Shown here in pieces: positions 12,961 to 27,434 of a DNA stretch of 64,000 nt. The translations under genes and the position numbers were made by a program. This DNA is from Acanthochlamys bracteata (lineage: Eukaryota; Streptophyta; Magnoliopsida; Pandanales; Velloziaceae), in the NCBI GenBank assembly GCA_019914995.1, contig CM034143.1, positions 436,501-500,500 on the forward strand, written 5' to 3'. The stretch's first letter is position 1, and every line of letters starts with the position of its first letter. The notes beneath the pieces were generated by a model that was not told the origin of the DNA, made no database searches, and saw only the letters and a list, made by a program, of their open reading frames with translations.

Positions 12961-15151
12961 GACATTAAATTATATCCTCTTATGCCTTATTTTCCCACAT
13001 CAGTCCTATAATAATGTATTTTTCACACTACCTCCTATTTAAGTAACATTCTATTTTAAGATATTGCAGAAAGGGCACAGGCAGGTTCGAAACTGCTGAA
13101 TTGAATTATTGATGGGCATATAGTGAAATATTGTCGGTTGATGAGTAGATTACAGGGGAGGGAGGGAATGAGGGATAAGAAGGTTATCCCCGGTCTATGG
13201 AATGTTCGAAGACACGTGGCAGCGAGGGGATGAATGAGCGCCGGTGGCTGCGGTTGGAGCGAGTAAAGATAACGCAGCTCCGCTATTAGAGCTGGAGTAG
13301 TTATCCTATTTTGTCTTCGAACTTGTTTACACTTTACCGGCGAATCAAATTTATATTTTTGAAACTTATTTTTTTTAAAATAAATAAATTTAAATTTAAA
13401 ATAAACTTTTTTATTAATAATTATTTCTAATATTAATTTTTTAACTCATTTTTTAATACTAAATAATATAAATTTTATTTTTTTATTAAATATTTTTAAT
13501 TTTTTTATAAACTCATTTCTAAACGGTAAATTTAACATCAAAATAAAACACAGCCTTCATCGTAAGAAACGGTCCAAACAGGCGAACTTGTTTCATAGTC
13601 ATTCTTGAAGTCCTTTTTTCTAAGAATGTATTTCAAACTCAGGTAAATAATTTTTGCAAATATGAACAATAAAAAGTAAAATTTTTTAAAATTTTGAAAC
13701 TCAAATTTAAATTTTATATTTTAATTATATTTGAGTGGTTTGCAAATAAAATTTAATTTTTATTTTCTGAGTGAGTTAAAAATATAGTAATTTTAAAGTG
13801 TAATTTTAAATTCAATTTATATTTAAAATATGTGAATGATTTAAAAATTTAATTTGTTCGAAATTTTAATAATAACGAAAGAAACTAAAATTTTATGAAT
13901 TTAAAATACACATTAAAAAAATTATAAATTCTTTTTTAAGCTCAGACTTTAATAGAAATTAAGAATAGTTTGATTATGATAGATGATATTAGAAATTTCT
14001 GATTTTGATTTTTGAAACTAATAATTATTCGATCGGGATGCCAAGTCGGGTCAAAAAGAAGAGCGATGCGAATAGAAAAAAGAATCTTCTCATAATCGTC
14101 TCATAATTGCATTAATGGTGCAGACAACTAATATCCACATCACCGGAGATTATATTATAAGATTAGCATTTGCTTCCAAGGATTCGTAAACGCGTGTTTA
14201 CTGAAAATGAATTTTTTTTTCAAAAGAAGAATATTTAAAAACTTTTTAAAAATAATTTTTATTTTCTGAAAAAATAATAAAATAATTAATAATAAAATTT
14301 CACGATGTAAATTTTTTTATTTTTAAAATTTATTTAAAAATGTAAAATAAAAAATTAGAGAAAAGTTCTCCCGCTCTTAGTCAAATGCTGATCTTAATAT
14401 AGACATTAGAAGAAAGAAACATAAAAAATTAAATTAAATTAAAAAACAATGTTCACGTAGCTAATAGGGAACATCGAACCTCAAAGTCGGACAGCACAAT
14501 CAAACGGTCCTCTCCAAGATGAAAATACCTTATAAATGATCGAAAATAAATTTCTAAAACATAAACAATTTTAGAACAAATTACTTACTTATAATTATAA
14601 AAATAAAAGTAAAAAATTAACGAAATTTACTTTTATAATATAAAAGATACGTCATTATTTAGATGATTTTTTTTATAACTTTAAAAGTAAACAAACACTA
14701 TCGCTAGACATTGATTCCGTCACCCAAACCCGGGTGCTTGAGTCCTTGACGACAAAAATGGCCATAACTAATCTAAAGATCAAAGTCACAACATTGAACA
14801 AAATGAGATGCAAAAACAAATTTTAGCTGAAACTTTGAACATATTTTCAGGTCAACCTGAAATGATGTATCAATATCGTTGCATGAATTTCAATCAAGTA
14901 AAACACAACAACTACAAGCACCTGTACGTAAGATCAGTTCATTATGAGATAATTTGTTTTGTGAAGTCCATACATATATATACCTGTAGAAAAATAAATA
15001 GAATAGGAGAAAAGCTAATGCTTTTGCAAGCATAACATTCAACAAATGATACTTATAATACAAACACAATTTCATTCTATTAAATATTGAGAAATAGCTT
15101 ACAACATTTTTACTAGGGAATCTTCCATTTAGCACAGCCTTCCAGGTACCT
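12961..15151. other. Intergenic between FBPase promoter and YKT61 3' end
   Basis: Mostly AT-rich sequence with no recognised gene. A block at about 13317-13554 has ends resembling the GGGCRTGTTTA inverted ends seen elsewhere in the window, and similar AT-rich stretches follow to about 14700. The last few hundred bases are probably YKT61 3' UTR. Confidence 0.45.
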
Positions 15152-18100
15152 TTAGAGTACAGTACAGCACTGATTCGTTTTCCTTGCCTGCTTGTAAAAC
15201 ATCTGCAAAGACAGAAAACTATTAGGTAGCTAACAACAACATCGACGTTTTTAGTTCAACAATTTAATCATGTCCTATTACAAAGAACATGCACAGGAGC
15301 TCAATAAATATATTTATCAGCTACATTTTGTAAATACTGAAGAATGAAGAAAAACGCCCAGCATTGCCAAAGGTTATAACTGCTGACCATTATGAAGAAA
15401 AAGTACATTTACCTGAGATGACGCACTCAGATCTGAACTCTTCTCCACCAAGCTATCCAACTTCTCACCTCTTGCAAGCACACTATCAATTGTCTTATGC
15501 TGCAATAAGTCAACATCCATGAGAAAGATACCAAACCAGAAACAACACAAAAAGCTGCAGTAAGATGCATACATCACTGGATAACTAAGTGAATGAAGGA
15601 TACTCATTCCAAAATGTAGAAAATTTTATAATTGCGAAGAGATATTCCATCTCAGCTTTGACTTTGGTTAATTGTTACAAACTCGGTTTTGCTTGCAACC
15701 ATTCAGTTTTGGTCTTTTTCAACTAAACTTATGGCTTCAAGTTGGGCTTGTATCGTGTATGTCTGATACTTTTGAAATTAGTTTTCATTGAGAAACTCCC
15801 ATATAAAAGTCATTCTATTTTATATACAAAATTGAATGATCATCTTTGGAAGTCTTCTAGATGTTTAAAAACTTGTGGTGTTCATCTAACCAATAAGAAA
15901 TAGTTTACAAACTTTACAGTATGACTAATGACATCACTGCTTACCAGAATTATTTTAGTTTCATCCAAGTCCCTCTGGATCTTCATCAACTTGTCAGCTT
16001 CAGCAGGATCCTAAGGTATCCGGAACAGCATTGTTACAAGTCAAAAAAGGACAAAAAAACTTTCCTAGAGCAAGTGAAAACTCAAAATTTTCTGTAAGGC
16101 AATACAAATGCTTAAGCTAATAATTTCTTATAATTAAATGCATATATACCAGGATTAAATGGGAAAGCATTCAAAGTTCAACAAGTTATAGGTAAAAACG
16201 CTGACTAGTTATTCCTAAGATTAACCTAAACAGCATGCCCTAAAATATACAAAGTACAATCAGAAAAAGATACATCGAATGGAATAGGAACAGTAAGCCA
16301 TTAGAGGGGTAGGCCGACAATGAAACACATATGATATTAAACAACACCACTGATCGATCATTATACATACTCAAATACTAGAGAATTGTTACCTTTGGAT
16401 GCACATATTTAGAATAGATACAAAAGAGATAACTGCCCATATAATCCAAGAAATCGTACCTGAAACTTTGTTAGCGCATCATTCAAGTACGGCCATGGTT
16501 GAGTAGAATCTGTCTGCGCCGTTCTCCAGGATTCCCCAAAATTCTTTTGATATTCATCAAGAACCTTCAGAAATTTCAATTAAGATAATAAGCACTGGAT
16601 ATAGCTAGGTTTGAAACTTCAAATGATAAAAACTTTGTATAGTATAATATGTGGACGTCTTGGAGGTAGAATTGTGTCATACTTACCTTGTTCAGCAGTG
16701 AAAAAGCACTTCGTACTGGATAATGATCATCCATAAAGGCAACAGCACAGAGACCATTTCTATTATATGAGTGCACTTTGTATTCTGCAAGCATTCAAAA
16801 AACCCCTTGGTTTCATTTCTTGTGAAGGAAGGTGAGAAGAAATCTCAAAGTCCAATCAATCAGAAAGGAACTGGAAAAAAAGACCACATCTGGGTTGATG
16901 ATACTAGGCAAACAAGATATATTTCTCATATCCTCTCTGTATTTCAACAATGTGACTCACAGATTATTGCAAAAGTCAGTTCATAAACGTACACCTATGC
17001 AGATTTTAAATCCTTGAACAATGAAAAGAGTCTAAAGAAGCAAACGTATATGTAAAACCAACCTTTTAAATAAAATCAACAAGACAATTTAGCCTTTAAA
17101 ATTTCCCTCAAGTTATGTTTACCACAACAGAAATTTAAGATAGCAAATTCAAATTTTTGTTTAGTCATGCATCCCTATATTCTTAACTACAATGTGTACG
17201 AACTCTTCCTATTCTAAACACAATCTAATCATTATCATCGTCCTTGACATTCACCACAACTAACTCCAATTTTGAAATTAGCTTCCTGCTGCTACAAGTA
17301 CCAGTCCAATTTGACTTTCAAAAGAAGATCCACAGACTCCACAATAGACAAATCTCTTAAGTTCAGCAGAAATGTAAGCATGTACTTCACACACAAGCTA
17401 TTAAGGCATGCACCCCCTTATCTTTCACTTGCATGCATACAACATTCATCCAATCCTATAACTCCAATCTAAACTCACAGACCTCCCAATGAATCACCAC
17501 TATAACTGCGACACCAGTGTGATCAATCCAAAAACTAATCGATAAACCTCACTAACTTATCATGATTACATCCAAGATAGTGCTAATCCAAGAAATCTTA
17601 TATAGTACATAGCTTGGTCAATTTTAACTCAATACTAGATCTCCGCATTCATTCTCAAGCATTAAAAAATAAACAACACAATACTACATCTCCATATCTA
17701 CTACAGCAAATCCAACATACACACATGTCACCTAACAGATTAACCATCTAAACACTGATCATCTAATCACGATTGCCCTCCATCACGCATTAATTATCAC
17801 CAAAAATTTAGTAAGTCAATTTAATGACAGAAACCTCAAACTCGATCTAACCTAACGTATATACATCTCATAGTCCGAAATTTCAGAGAAATATATGAGT
17901 GTTTTAATCATCAGATCATCAAAATACCTAACTAACTGAAAGAAAAGGGGAAAAAAAAGAAGAAGAAAGAGATAAGACCTAAATCCAATCGGTGATCCGC
18001 AAGTACAAGCTTCGAGAGATAATATCTAGTCAATCTAATCTGAGCTTCAATGAACAGCACTCAAAATTTTCAAGCAAAATCTGATCGAACCTTCATGCTG

Positions 18101-18307
18101 AACAGATTGGCGTTGGCCTGGAGGAGTTCTCTTGGCGACGGTTCGAGAAACGAAGATTATGAACTCTCTCGCTGCGCTCCGTTGGAAATAACCAAAGTGG
18201 CTTACGTCAGTGGCGTTCGCCAACACCACTGCCTCTCCTTCGCCGCCGGATGACGTCGATGAATCGCCAACGACGACCTTCAGCACCAGCAGCGCTGTGA
18301 TCTTCAT
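15152..18307 (-). CDS. YKT61: YKT61-type R-SNARE (longin domain, prenylated)
   Basis: Ykt6 SNAREs drive fusion at the Golgi, endosome and vacuole. Exons from the start are 18091-18307, 16687-16784, 16460-16564, 15945-16010, 15413-15499 and 15152-15202, giving 207 residues. Residues 1-130 form the longin domain (MKITALLVLK, then FGYFQRSAAREFI, RTPPGQRQSVQHE and DDHYPVRSAFSLLNK). The SNARE helix follows and includes DSVLARGEKLDSLVEKSSDL with the central-layer arginine. The protein ends NQCCTVL; the last cysteine fits a CAAX-type prenylation site, with an adjacent cysteine available for a second lipid, and there is no membrane helix, as in all Ykt6. The N-terminal loop around residues 14-27 is rich in Ser, Gly and Glu. 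The first intron is 1.3 kb. A slightly unusual CTGAAG acceptor opens exon 3. Confidence 0.95.
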
Positions 18308-19388
18308 CGATCTCTCTAAACTCTCTTAAATCTCTCTTGTGGTTGTTGTTGAAAAACAAAAAAGATTGGAGAGAAAATTTTGTTGCTGTTATAATTGATG
18401 GAGAATTGAATCTGAACAACTGATATGAGAAATCGTCAGACGAGGAAGAATCAGATGCGAGCTTTATCAGAAAAAGGGTAAAATAGTCTTTTCTGTTAAG
18501 TATTGCTTTTCTCACTGAGTTGAAAATTGTTAATTTTTGTTTTTGGAAGGCTGCTTTTGTTTATATAATGACTATTACGACCTTTATTCTACTCCCTTCG
18601 AAGTTATCATTAGAGATTAATAAAAAAGAGAATTGCTAACTTCTTTCGTCCAGTTTTACAATTTTCTAATAAATCTTTTATAAATTTTTATAAAAAAAAT
18701 TTTATTTTAAAAATTTTATTTTTTTAAGATAACAATATAATGTATTTTTAAAATTAAAAGAAAAATTTTCTGAAAAAATTTTTTAGAAATATTTTCGAAC
18801 GTAACTCTCAAGGAATGTTTAAGAATTAATGTTAGGTTCATGGCTGTGCTCAAATCGTCCAACAAAATTTGAAGCTTTGAATCTTGATTATCATTAACTT
18901 TACTTGATATAACACTTGTAAAACTCTAAACTACTATTTAACAAGAAGAATAAAATAAATATTTTTTGTCTTGATTTTCCTTATGTAATCCATAGCTTCA
19001 GCTTTGGATATGCTTACCTCGAAACAAATTCACATTTTTAGAATAAATTAAAAATTAATTTTTATATTAATTTTATATTAATAATAAAATTTAAATTAAA
19101 TTATGCAAAAAAATTGATAAAAAATTTATTTTATTTTATATTAAAATTAAGTTTAAAAGAGTAAAATTTTTGTGGTAAATAACGAGCCCTTTATGCAACC
19201 AGAGTTATATGGGTATTAAAACATGGCCTAAGCCTTTTGGGCCTAGCTAATTTGTTCGTTCATATTTTTATTTTACTCCTTCAGTTAATAAGTATTTCAA
19301 CTAAGTCCCTCCATTTTCTATAGCACGAACTAGTTCAATCACCACAACTCTAAAACCCATCGAACTCCAAAATCCTCCGCCGGCCGCC
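18308..19388. other. Divergent promoter region between YKT61 and uL15 genes
   Basis: About 1.08 kb separates two divergent start codons. It contains an AT-rich block (about 18650-18790 and 19020-19160) and a TGGGCC site II motif near 19238. No gene was seen. Confidence 0.5.
19238..19243 (+). promoter_or_regulatory. Site II element (TGGGCC) upstream of organellar uL15
   Basis: TGGGCC lies about 150 bp upstream of the start codon. This motif is frequent in promoters of plant ribosomal and mitochondrial protein genes. Function is inferred from position only. Confidence 0.35.
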
Positions 19389-21201
19389 ATGTACCGGCGG
19401 TTCTCTCTCTTGTCCTCCGCCGCAAATCAATTCCTCCATCACCACAAACAAATTCCAACTTCCCATTTTACCCCTGGACCACCAACACTACTACCACTCC
19501 ACCACCACAAACAAATCAATCGGCAGCTGCCATCGATCTTGCCTCGGGATTCGTTCTTGTTTTGTAGAGGAATGAGTTTGTTGAGCTTGAACGATTTGGG
19601 TGCTGGGCCAAAGAAGAAGAAGAAGAGAAAGGGGAGAGGGATTGGGTCTGGGTTAGGGAAGACGGCTGGACGAGGGCATAAAGGTCAAAAAGCACGAGGC
19701 ACGATGAAGTTTGGGTTCGAAGGAGGGCAGACTCCGTTGCGCCGGAGATTGCCCAGACGAGGGTTTAAGAATCCTTTCAGTCTCGAGTTTCAGGTAAATG
19801 GTTTTCTGACTGTTCGTACTAATTACTTGTTACCTGTCGCCTTTCATCAAACTAATAACCATGTGATAGTGTTATCCTTGGTTGAGGAAAAGATAGGAGG
19901 TTGCTCATCCCATATATCTTTGTATTGATTAGACAAGCTAGGAGTTCAGGTCTTTTAGCCCTTGAAAGACAAAACAACTGTATAGGACATTGTATGCACA
20001 GCAGATTGCTGTTGCTTTTTGGTGGCAATGAGTTGCTGCAGCCTTTTGCCGCTATAACTCAGTCATTCCACAGTTCTCTGTAGATAGATAAATTTGTTAA
20101 AATATGCTATCCAAGAAGTATCTTGCTTCAAATTTGATACTTTTCTGTTGTAAAACTTAGTAGTTTTTATCAAGTAGTCATTTTAATTAAAGGCAATGTT
20201 TTATTTGGCAATATGTTTGATGTCGGAAACCCTATTCAGTTTGTTATTTCCATGTCAATAGCCAGTAGGTCTTGGGAAGATAGCGAAGCTGATAAATGCA
20301 GGGAAAATTGACTCATCTGAGCTTATAACAATGAAAACTCTGAAGGTGCTGGCTTTTTCCAGTTACATAGCTTTTGCTTAATACTCTCTGCTACATGTTT
20401 AAAATTCGTATTTGTACTTAAAGTAGGAAACCGGAGCTATAGGCAAGCAGATAAAAGATGGTGTTCGTTTGATGGGGCGCGGCGCTGAAGAGATTAAATG
20501 GCCAATTCATCTCGAGGTATAGCTCAACATCATATTGAAGAATAGTTTCTTAGTTACATTACGACTTCTCATCCTGCCACTTCCCTTTGCTTAGAATCAT
20601 TTGATCCTATTCTAAAGCAAGATATAGAAATTTCAGTCATCAGACTGACTCTTCTGCAAGTTTTATTTCCACCTACATAATACAGTTGAGACGTTCTATG
20701 CATCGTGTATTGACTTTCTTGCTTTCTAATTAATTTCAGTTGATAGTTTGTTAGTCCCAGCATTTCTAGTGGATTGTTATTTCCGTACCAAACAATGTTA
20801 TTGACTTATCACGATCTTGTGTTTTAGTGCTGCAGATAATTTAGGACTTAGTTCACTATATATAGTATCAGTTTGTACTCTTAAATGTTCTTGATTTCAA
20901 CCTTAATTAGGTTTCAAGGGTCACTGTAAGAGCCAAAGCTGCAGTAGAAGCAGCTGGGGGTTCCGTGAGGAAGGTTTACTACAATAAGCTGGGATTCCGA
21001 GCTTTGCTTAAACCGGAGTGGTTCGAGAAGAAGGGAAGACTACTGCCCAAAGCAGCCAGGCCTCCTCCTAAGCAGGGGGACAAGGTTGATAGCGTGGGTC
21101 GTCTACCCGCTCCAACGAAGCCTATACCTTTCACGACAGAGGAAAAGGAAACAGCAGCAAGCCAGGCGGCTGCAGCATCATCCTCACCTATTGCAGCCTA
21201 A
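19389..21201 (+). CDS. Organellar (probably mitochondrial) ribosomal protein uL15
   Basis: A large-subunit bacterial-type L15 protein. Exons are 19389-19793, 20262-20345, 20427-20516 and 20911-21201, giving 289 residues. Residues 1 to about 60 are rich in Ser, His, Pro and Arg and poor in acidic residues, like a targeting presequence. The L15 core begins at [20 protein letters not shown], followed by [20 protein letters not shown] and the [16 protein letters not shown] signature. The last exon has the L18e/L15 C-terminal fold ([20 protein letters not shown]), then [16 protein letters not shown] and an Ala/Ser-rich tail. The tail and presequence resemble the mitochondrial plant form more than plastid RPL15, but localisation is inferred. 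Exon 2 uses a TAG acceptor at 20261 that keeps the frame ([10 protein letters not shown]). Confidence 0.92.
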
Positions 21202-22078
21202 ACAATTGCATTCCACATGTAAGCCTCCGCGAACAGTTACTCACAAAGAATTCATCAGCTGAGTTTCAAAAGCTAGAAATTTCAAGCTTTACAAAGTATA
21301 CGTATTCTCAGCTTTTGCTTGTATGCACTCTTAGCAAGCTAAAACAATGACTTAATTTGCATGTTCTTTTGTTTAATTTCATATCTGATTCTTCTGGTTT
21401 AAGGCTTGTGAACTTCTATAATTTGTTTTATATGTGAAATAATCCAACTACTTTTTCTTTTCCGTCTACCGTCCCTAAAATTATAATCAAGATGAAACTA
21501 CAAAAATCAAGGAACCCAAAGATAGGTTCCTTCTGGATAAGCTTATAGAGTTTAAACCATTTCTTTTCTTTTGTTTCTAGGCTTCTAGTGAAATGGAAAT
21601 TTGTTTAGTATTTTATTGAGCACTACGGCATTGTTTACTATCACTCTAAAAGTTTACTTTTCAAATTTATTACTAATATGAAATAAATAAAAATTTTAAA
21701 ATAAATTTTTTATTACTTTTAAATATTTTTTAAAACTTACTACCAATATAAAATTAACATAAAAAATTATTTTTATTAAATATTTTAATTTTAATTTAAT
21801 TTTTTAATTTATTTTTCAAAATTTAAGTTTACTGAAATTATTTTCTAGATAAACATGCCCTAACTATCTGAGATTTAATTTTATGAATTCTGTGAACTGA
21901 ATTGATTATAGATTTTGCATTATTGTAAACCTTAAAAACTCGACTCGACTTGAATTGTTCTTAATCAGAAACTCGTAAATACTCGAAAATACTCATTAAA
22001 ATTCATAGTAAAGCGAAGGTATGTCAAAGTATTGTATAAAATTCAAACACTGCGATGTTAACGTTTTCAAAGACTTGA
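21202..22078. other. Intergenic after uL15
   Basis: Contains the uL15 3' UTR and an AT-rich element (listed separately). No gene was recognised. Confidence 0.5.
21627..21860. mobile_element. Candidate MITE, GGGCRTGTTTA-ended AT-rich block
   Basis: The left end reads GGCATTGTTTAC and the right end, reversed, GGGCATGTTTAT. The interior is almost only A and T. A block at 52523-52776 has similar ends and interior. No convincing target-site duplication was seen. It is a non-coding, probably non-autonomous element. Confidence 0.4.
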
Positions 22079-22288
22079 GTGTTTTTATTTTGTCAACTTA
22101 TGTTCTCAAGTATACTATCAGGCGAACTGGAGTCGATCGCTTGTAGGATAAAGTTTACCAGCAACGACGATCACAAGCCATATAAGAAAGAGGCAGTGAA
22201 AGAGTTTGGGCGACGATGCTTGCAGCAGAGCAAATTCTTCAATGATCTCATCTCCTATTCAAATCTACAAATGATTTCCGGCGTTTAG
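22079..22288 (+). CDS. Unrecognised short reading frame, possible exon or gene relic
   Basis: An open frame of 69 codons. From about residue 15 it reads GELESIACRIKFTSNDDHKP, then YKKEAVKEFGRRCLQQSKFF, ending NDLISYSNLQMISGV and stop. Composition there (Lys/Glu-rich, with Asn, Asp, Phe) looks more like protein than the surrounding AT-rich DNA. A possible acceptor, TATCAG, sits at about 22122 just before GELES, so this could be a lone 3' exon. I do not recognise the family and see no upstream exon. It may be a gene fragment. Confidence 0.25.
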   Translation: MFLFCQLMFSSILSGELESIACRIKFTSNDDHKPYKKEAVKEFGRRCLQQSKFFNDLISYSNLQMISGV

Positions 22289-22328
22289 CTAAATATACTT
22301 CGTAAGATGAAGCAACTCGAATTAGAAA

Positions 22329-22577
22329 GGTGTTTGAAAGTATTTATAAAATAAAATTTTTCTGATATAAAAAATATTTTTATTTTTTTAAAAAAATAAA
22401 TTCTATTTTTTATTTTTAAAATATAATAAAATATATAATAAAAAAAATTTATTTCGTAAAATTTTTTATATTTTCTAAATTTTTAAATAAATTTTTTATA
22501 TATTTATAAAATATATATTAAAAAATATAAAATAAAAAAAATTAAAAAGCAGCTTTTGAAAATGTAAACCAAACGCG
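22329..22577. mobile_element. Candidate MITE, GYGTTTG-ended AT-rich element
   Basis: The left end reads GGTGTTTGAAAGTA followed by TTATAAAATAAAATTTTTCT; the right end reversed reads GCGCGTTTGGTTTACA. The interior is AT only. Copies or relatives occur at 30531, 32671, 41224, 52981, 53291 and 63733. Confidence 0.5.
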
Positions 22578-23338
22578 CTCTTCGAACATTTAGTGAACAC
22601 TAGTTACAATTATAAATAAATAGAAGATATTCCATCAATTAAAATCACATGACATCAAAAGAGTATCCCAAATGAACTGGTGAGAAGAAAGTTGAAGCAT
22701 CCAACTAAGCACGCCATAGTAGACAAACACCAGCTGGTTATACTCCGTATAAAGAAATTCAAGTGGTAATGCAAGTTGTCCGAAAGGGCGGCACGACTCA
22801 AAGCTTCCTCATCTACTACAACTTTTCGGCGACTTTTCTATTTATAAGATAAGTGTCGAAATCATGGCTGCCGAAGAATTCTAAGCAATGTGGCTGGCCC
22901 AATGTAAAGCAAGAACTAAGTCACCAATAAAATCTTAAACTCCAGGCATCACCAATATGGTACAAACAGTTCGATTCAGTAATTTCAGACCAACACGAAG
23001 AACAATGAAAGCTAAAAGCCTAAAACAAATTGTGACAGAATTAAGCCATTTCAATAACCAGTCACAAGATGTAAAACATAGCTTAGCAGCTTCCTCAAAT
23101 TTGACAACTGAAGTGATTAAATAATAGATGAAAACTCTGAAGAAGAAAGAGTACCAACCTGCTCTTTTCTTGACCCCAATGCAAACATGTGATGGTGTCT
23201 TGAAGTAGACACACAACACAAGCAAAATCCTCAAACTGCTCTCTAATGTAAAAGTGGGGGGAAAAAACATAGTATAAACCTGCCACCAATACGAGACTAC
23301 AACACGATAACCAAACCACCAAGCAGACACAAAGCACC
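22578..23338. other. Intergenic downstream of actin
   Basis: Probably includes the actin 3' UTR, since actin is transcribed leftward into it. A 59-codon open stretch on the minus strand around 22660-22850 was noted but is not recognisable. Nothing else was seen. Confidence 0.4.
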
Positions 23339-24853
<1,515 letters not shown>

Positions 24854-24856
24854 TTT

Positions 24857-25465
24857 CTATGTCTTTATTAAAAAAAAGAAAATGGTCAATTCAGGTACCC
24901 TCCCATTAATGACAAACATAATTACAAGAATACATTTTTAACAACGAGGCACAGGATCGGGCTAACAAAAACTGCTGCATGTAACAGACCAAAAGAAAAA
25001 GTACGGAGATTTTATATCCAAACTCATCGATCAACATCAGCATAGAAGCAGGCTTTCTTCAGACATATCGAGCTACAGATTTAACATTCTCTCAAGCACA
25101 CGAGACAAATCCAGTAAACAGCCGATAATAGCATGCTCAAATCAACAACCAGTAACCCTCAAGATCTAGTATCTATTAGACGCCACAAGTATTTCTAAAT
25201 AATAAACAATAATCATACAACATGAACTAAACAGATCGAACAAAACAAAATTCTCAAGCAAGAAAACCAAAATTCAATAATACAGATCACGCAAGCCAAC
25301 TTCAAAGCACTGTGAAGCACGAATTTCTCCCCAAGAAGAAAACCAAAAACCGTAAATTACAGATCTCGATTGCATTCTCAAAACCAAGCGCGTCCAAGAT
25401 CGACAGCTGCAACAGATAGAAGAACCAATGGCAGATTGAAGTCGAGATCAGAGAGAACTACTGAC
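24857..25465 (-). other. Actin 5' UTR leader intron
   Basis: On the minus strand a GTCAGT donor at 25465 and a CATAG acceptor at 24857, three bases before the ATG, frame a 609-bp AT-rich intron. Plant actin genes characteristically have one leader intron just upstream of the start, often needed for strong expression. The boundaries are read from splice consensus only. Confidence 0.6.
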
Positions 25466-25595
25466 CTCAGTGTAAATCAATCAACCCGAGAGATTCTCTT
25501 CGATTTCTCAGAGTGTCTGATGCAGAGATCCAACACCGAACCCGAGAAGAAAAAATTTCCAGAGCGAGAGAAACGAATATCGAGCCGGGTCACTG

Positions 25596-25605
25596 ATATA
25601 TATAA
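25596..25605 (-). promoter_or_regulatory. Actin TATA box
   Basis: The minus strand reads TTATATATAT about 130 bp upstream of the leader-intron donor, giving a first untranslated exon of about 100 bases. Confidence 0.5.
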
Positions 25606-27434
25606 GCATAGATTCCTAAGAAATTCAAATAAAATTCGCTGCAAATTAATTAATGCTTTCTTTTCTTTTCGCAAAATAGAACAAACATTAATTGTTTTAG
25701 CATTAACAGACCAATTAACAGTTATTTGGTATATACGAGCTCTTTCATTTTTAGGATAGTATATAAGAATTCTAACTTACAATTGATTAACAGTTTTAGG
25801 TAAAAAATACTTCCTTATTTAGATTGGCATAAGTTAGACTATCATATTTATCATATAATTTATTTTGACATGTATTAAATTATATTTTTAGACGAATAAA
25901 TTATGTAGCCCGTTGCAGTTATGATGTACAAATTCATCTCAAAAATGGTATGAGAATTCTAAGTAAGAGATAATGAAAGTTGTTTGCCTTTTCTTCTCAT
26001 AAGAAACAGAAAAAAGGTAATGCCTTTTGGTCCTTGGGAAGGCAATTTAAACTCAGCTTGTGAGCCACCTAATTTTTGGACGTTATTTGAAGCCACGCCA
26101 TTGCCCGTAAGCTTTAGGGTCTGTTTAGATACAGAAATAATAGTAAAAATAAGAAAAATATAAAAATAATATAAAATAAGAGTAAATATTTAGTTTTATT
26201 TCGTTTGAATATATTATAAAAATAATGAAAAATAAAAAATTATTCTTGTTTGATTAGAGAGTAAAGTGACGAGTAAATACACTTTATATTTATAAAAAGT
26301 TTGAAATGTCTTCATTAGGTCTTGAATTTTTTTTAAACATTATCTTCATATTATGAGGAATAGAGTCTAGAGAAAAGAAGCAATTAATTATTATTAATTA
26401 ATTTTAGTTGGTTAGAAAAAACCAAATAGAGTTATTTGATATAGGTATGGAAAATAAAAATAAATATAAGTACTGTAATTTTTTTAACTTAATAGAAACA
26501 AAAAATGTCACAACTCTAAATTAATCTTATTCTCAATTACACCCTATATTGGGATATAATATATTACTCTTCATATAAGAGTAAAAAGATAATTTTACTT
26601 TTTATTAATATTATGAAAAAGTTGCCAAACCAAAGTAGAGAAATGTAATCGATTTTCTACTCCAATTTACTCTTATATACTCTCAATCCAAACAAACCAT
26701 TAGGAGTCATTTTGTAAAGCTTCTCATTTCATTTCAACTTTAAGTTTTTCAAACTTTCTACAATATTTAGAAAAAATTAAACATTTAGAAAGAACAAATA
26801 AATTATCTGTCATAAAATATTTATATTTGTAATTATTATCTTTTAAACAAAGTTAAGTTGGTTTCTCGAAAAGCCTACAAAGTAGACTCCTTTATAGAAA
26901 AGCTCGTTACATTTCTCAGATTAAATTGTTATACAACTTATAAAAACAATGTTTTCATAATGCAAACACTTAAGCGAATGACATATCTTCTCTATTTGCT
27001 TATAACTAAGAATTAGTAATGCATTACTACCGCATTGAATTCAGTTAAACCTTGATATGAATTAAGTTAATAAAATTCATTTAATCAATCAATAAGTTTC
27101 TCCTAAATAAAAATGTAATGGCTTTTTATTGGGGATTACATATTGCCAGAAATAAAGATCGTAGGCATCAAATTACAAGGACGATGTTACAATAAATAAT
27201 TACCAGGCACCTTTGTGCAATACTTTTGCTCAGTTTTTCAGTGTACACCCTCGTTAAATACGAATTATAATTACAAACATGAATTCAAATAAAACCTTCT
27301 GATTAATCTTATTATATAATGATCCTCTTTATTTTCTTATATTAGAAAACCCGGTGCCCTTTATTTGTGGTTTCTTCTTCTACGCTGCTGCGGGTTCGAT
27401 CCACAAAGACAAAAACCGAGAGACCAAATCGCGG
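25606..27434. other. Divergent intergenic region between actin and QCR6
   Basis: Contains the actin promoter, a 583-bp candidate element (26117-26699, listed separately) and AT-rich sequence. From about 27360 it becomes the QCR6 untranslated first exon. No additional gene was recognised. Confidence 0.5.
26117..26699. mobile_element. Candidate Tourist-like MITE with TTA target duplication
   Basis: The left end reads GGGTCTGTTTAGAT and the right end reversed reads TGGTTTGTTTGGAT, 11 of 14 positions matching. TTA flanks both ends (26114-26116 and 26700-26702). A three-base TTA/TAA duplication is typical of PIF/Harbinger-derived MITEs. The 583-bp AT-rich interior has no coding frame. Confidence 0.5.

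Noticed and set aside
13082-13102. CAGGTTCGAAACTGC as a tRNA T-arm
   Set aside because: It forms a small hairpin, but there is no tRNA structure upstream.
22660-22850. 59-codon minus-strand open stretch (KVVVDEEALSRAALSDNLHY and on)
   Set aside because: No start codon near its beginning, no splice signals, no recognised similarity; probably actin 3' flank.
27385-27400. GGGTTCGATCC resembling a tRNA B box
   Set aside because: No A box, acceptor stem or cloverleaf can be drawn around it; it lies in the QCR6 untranslated first exon.
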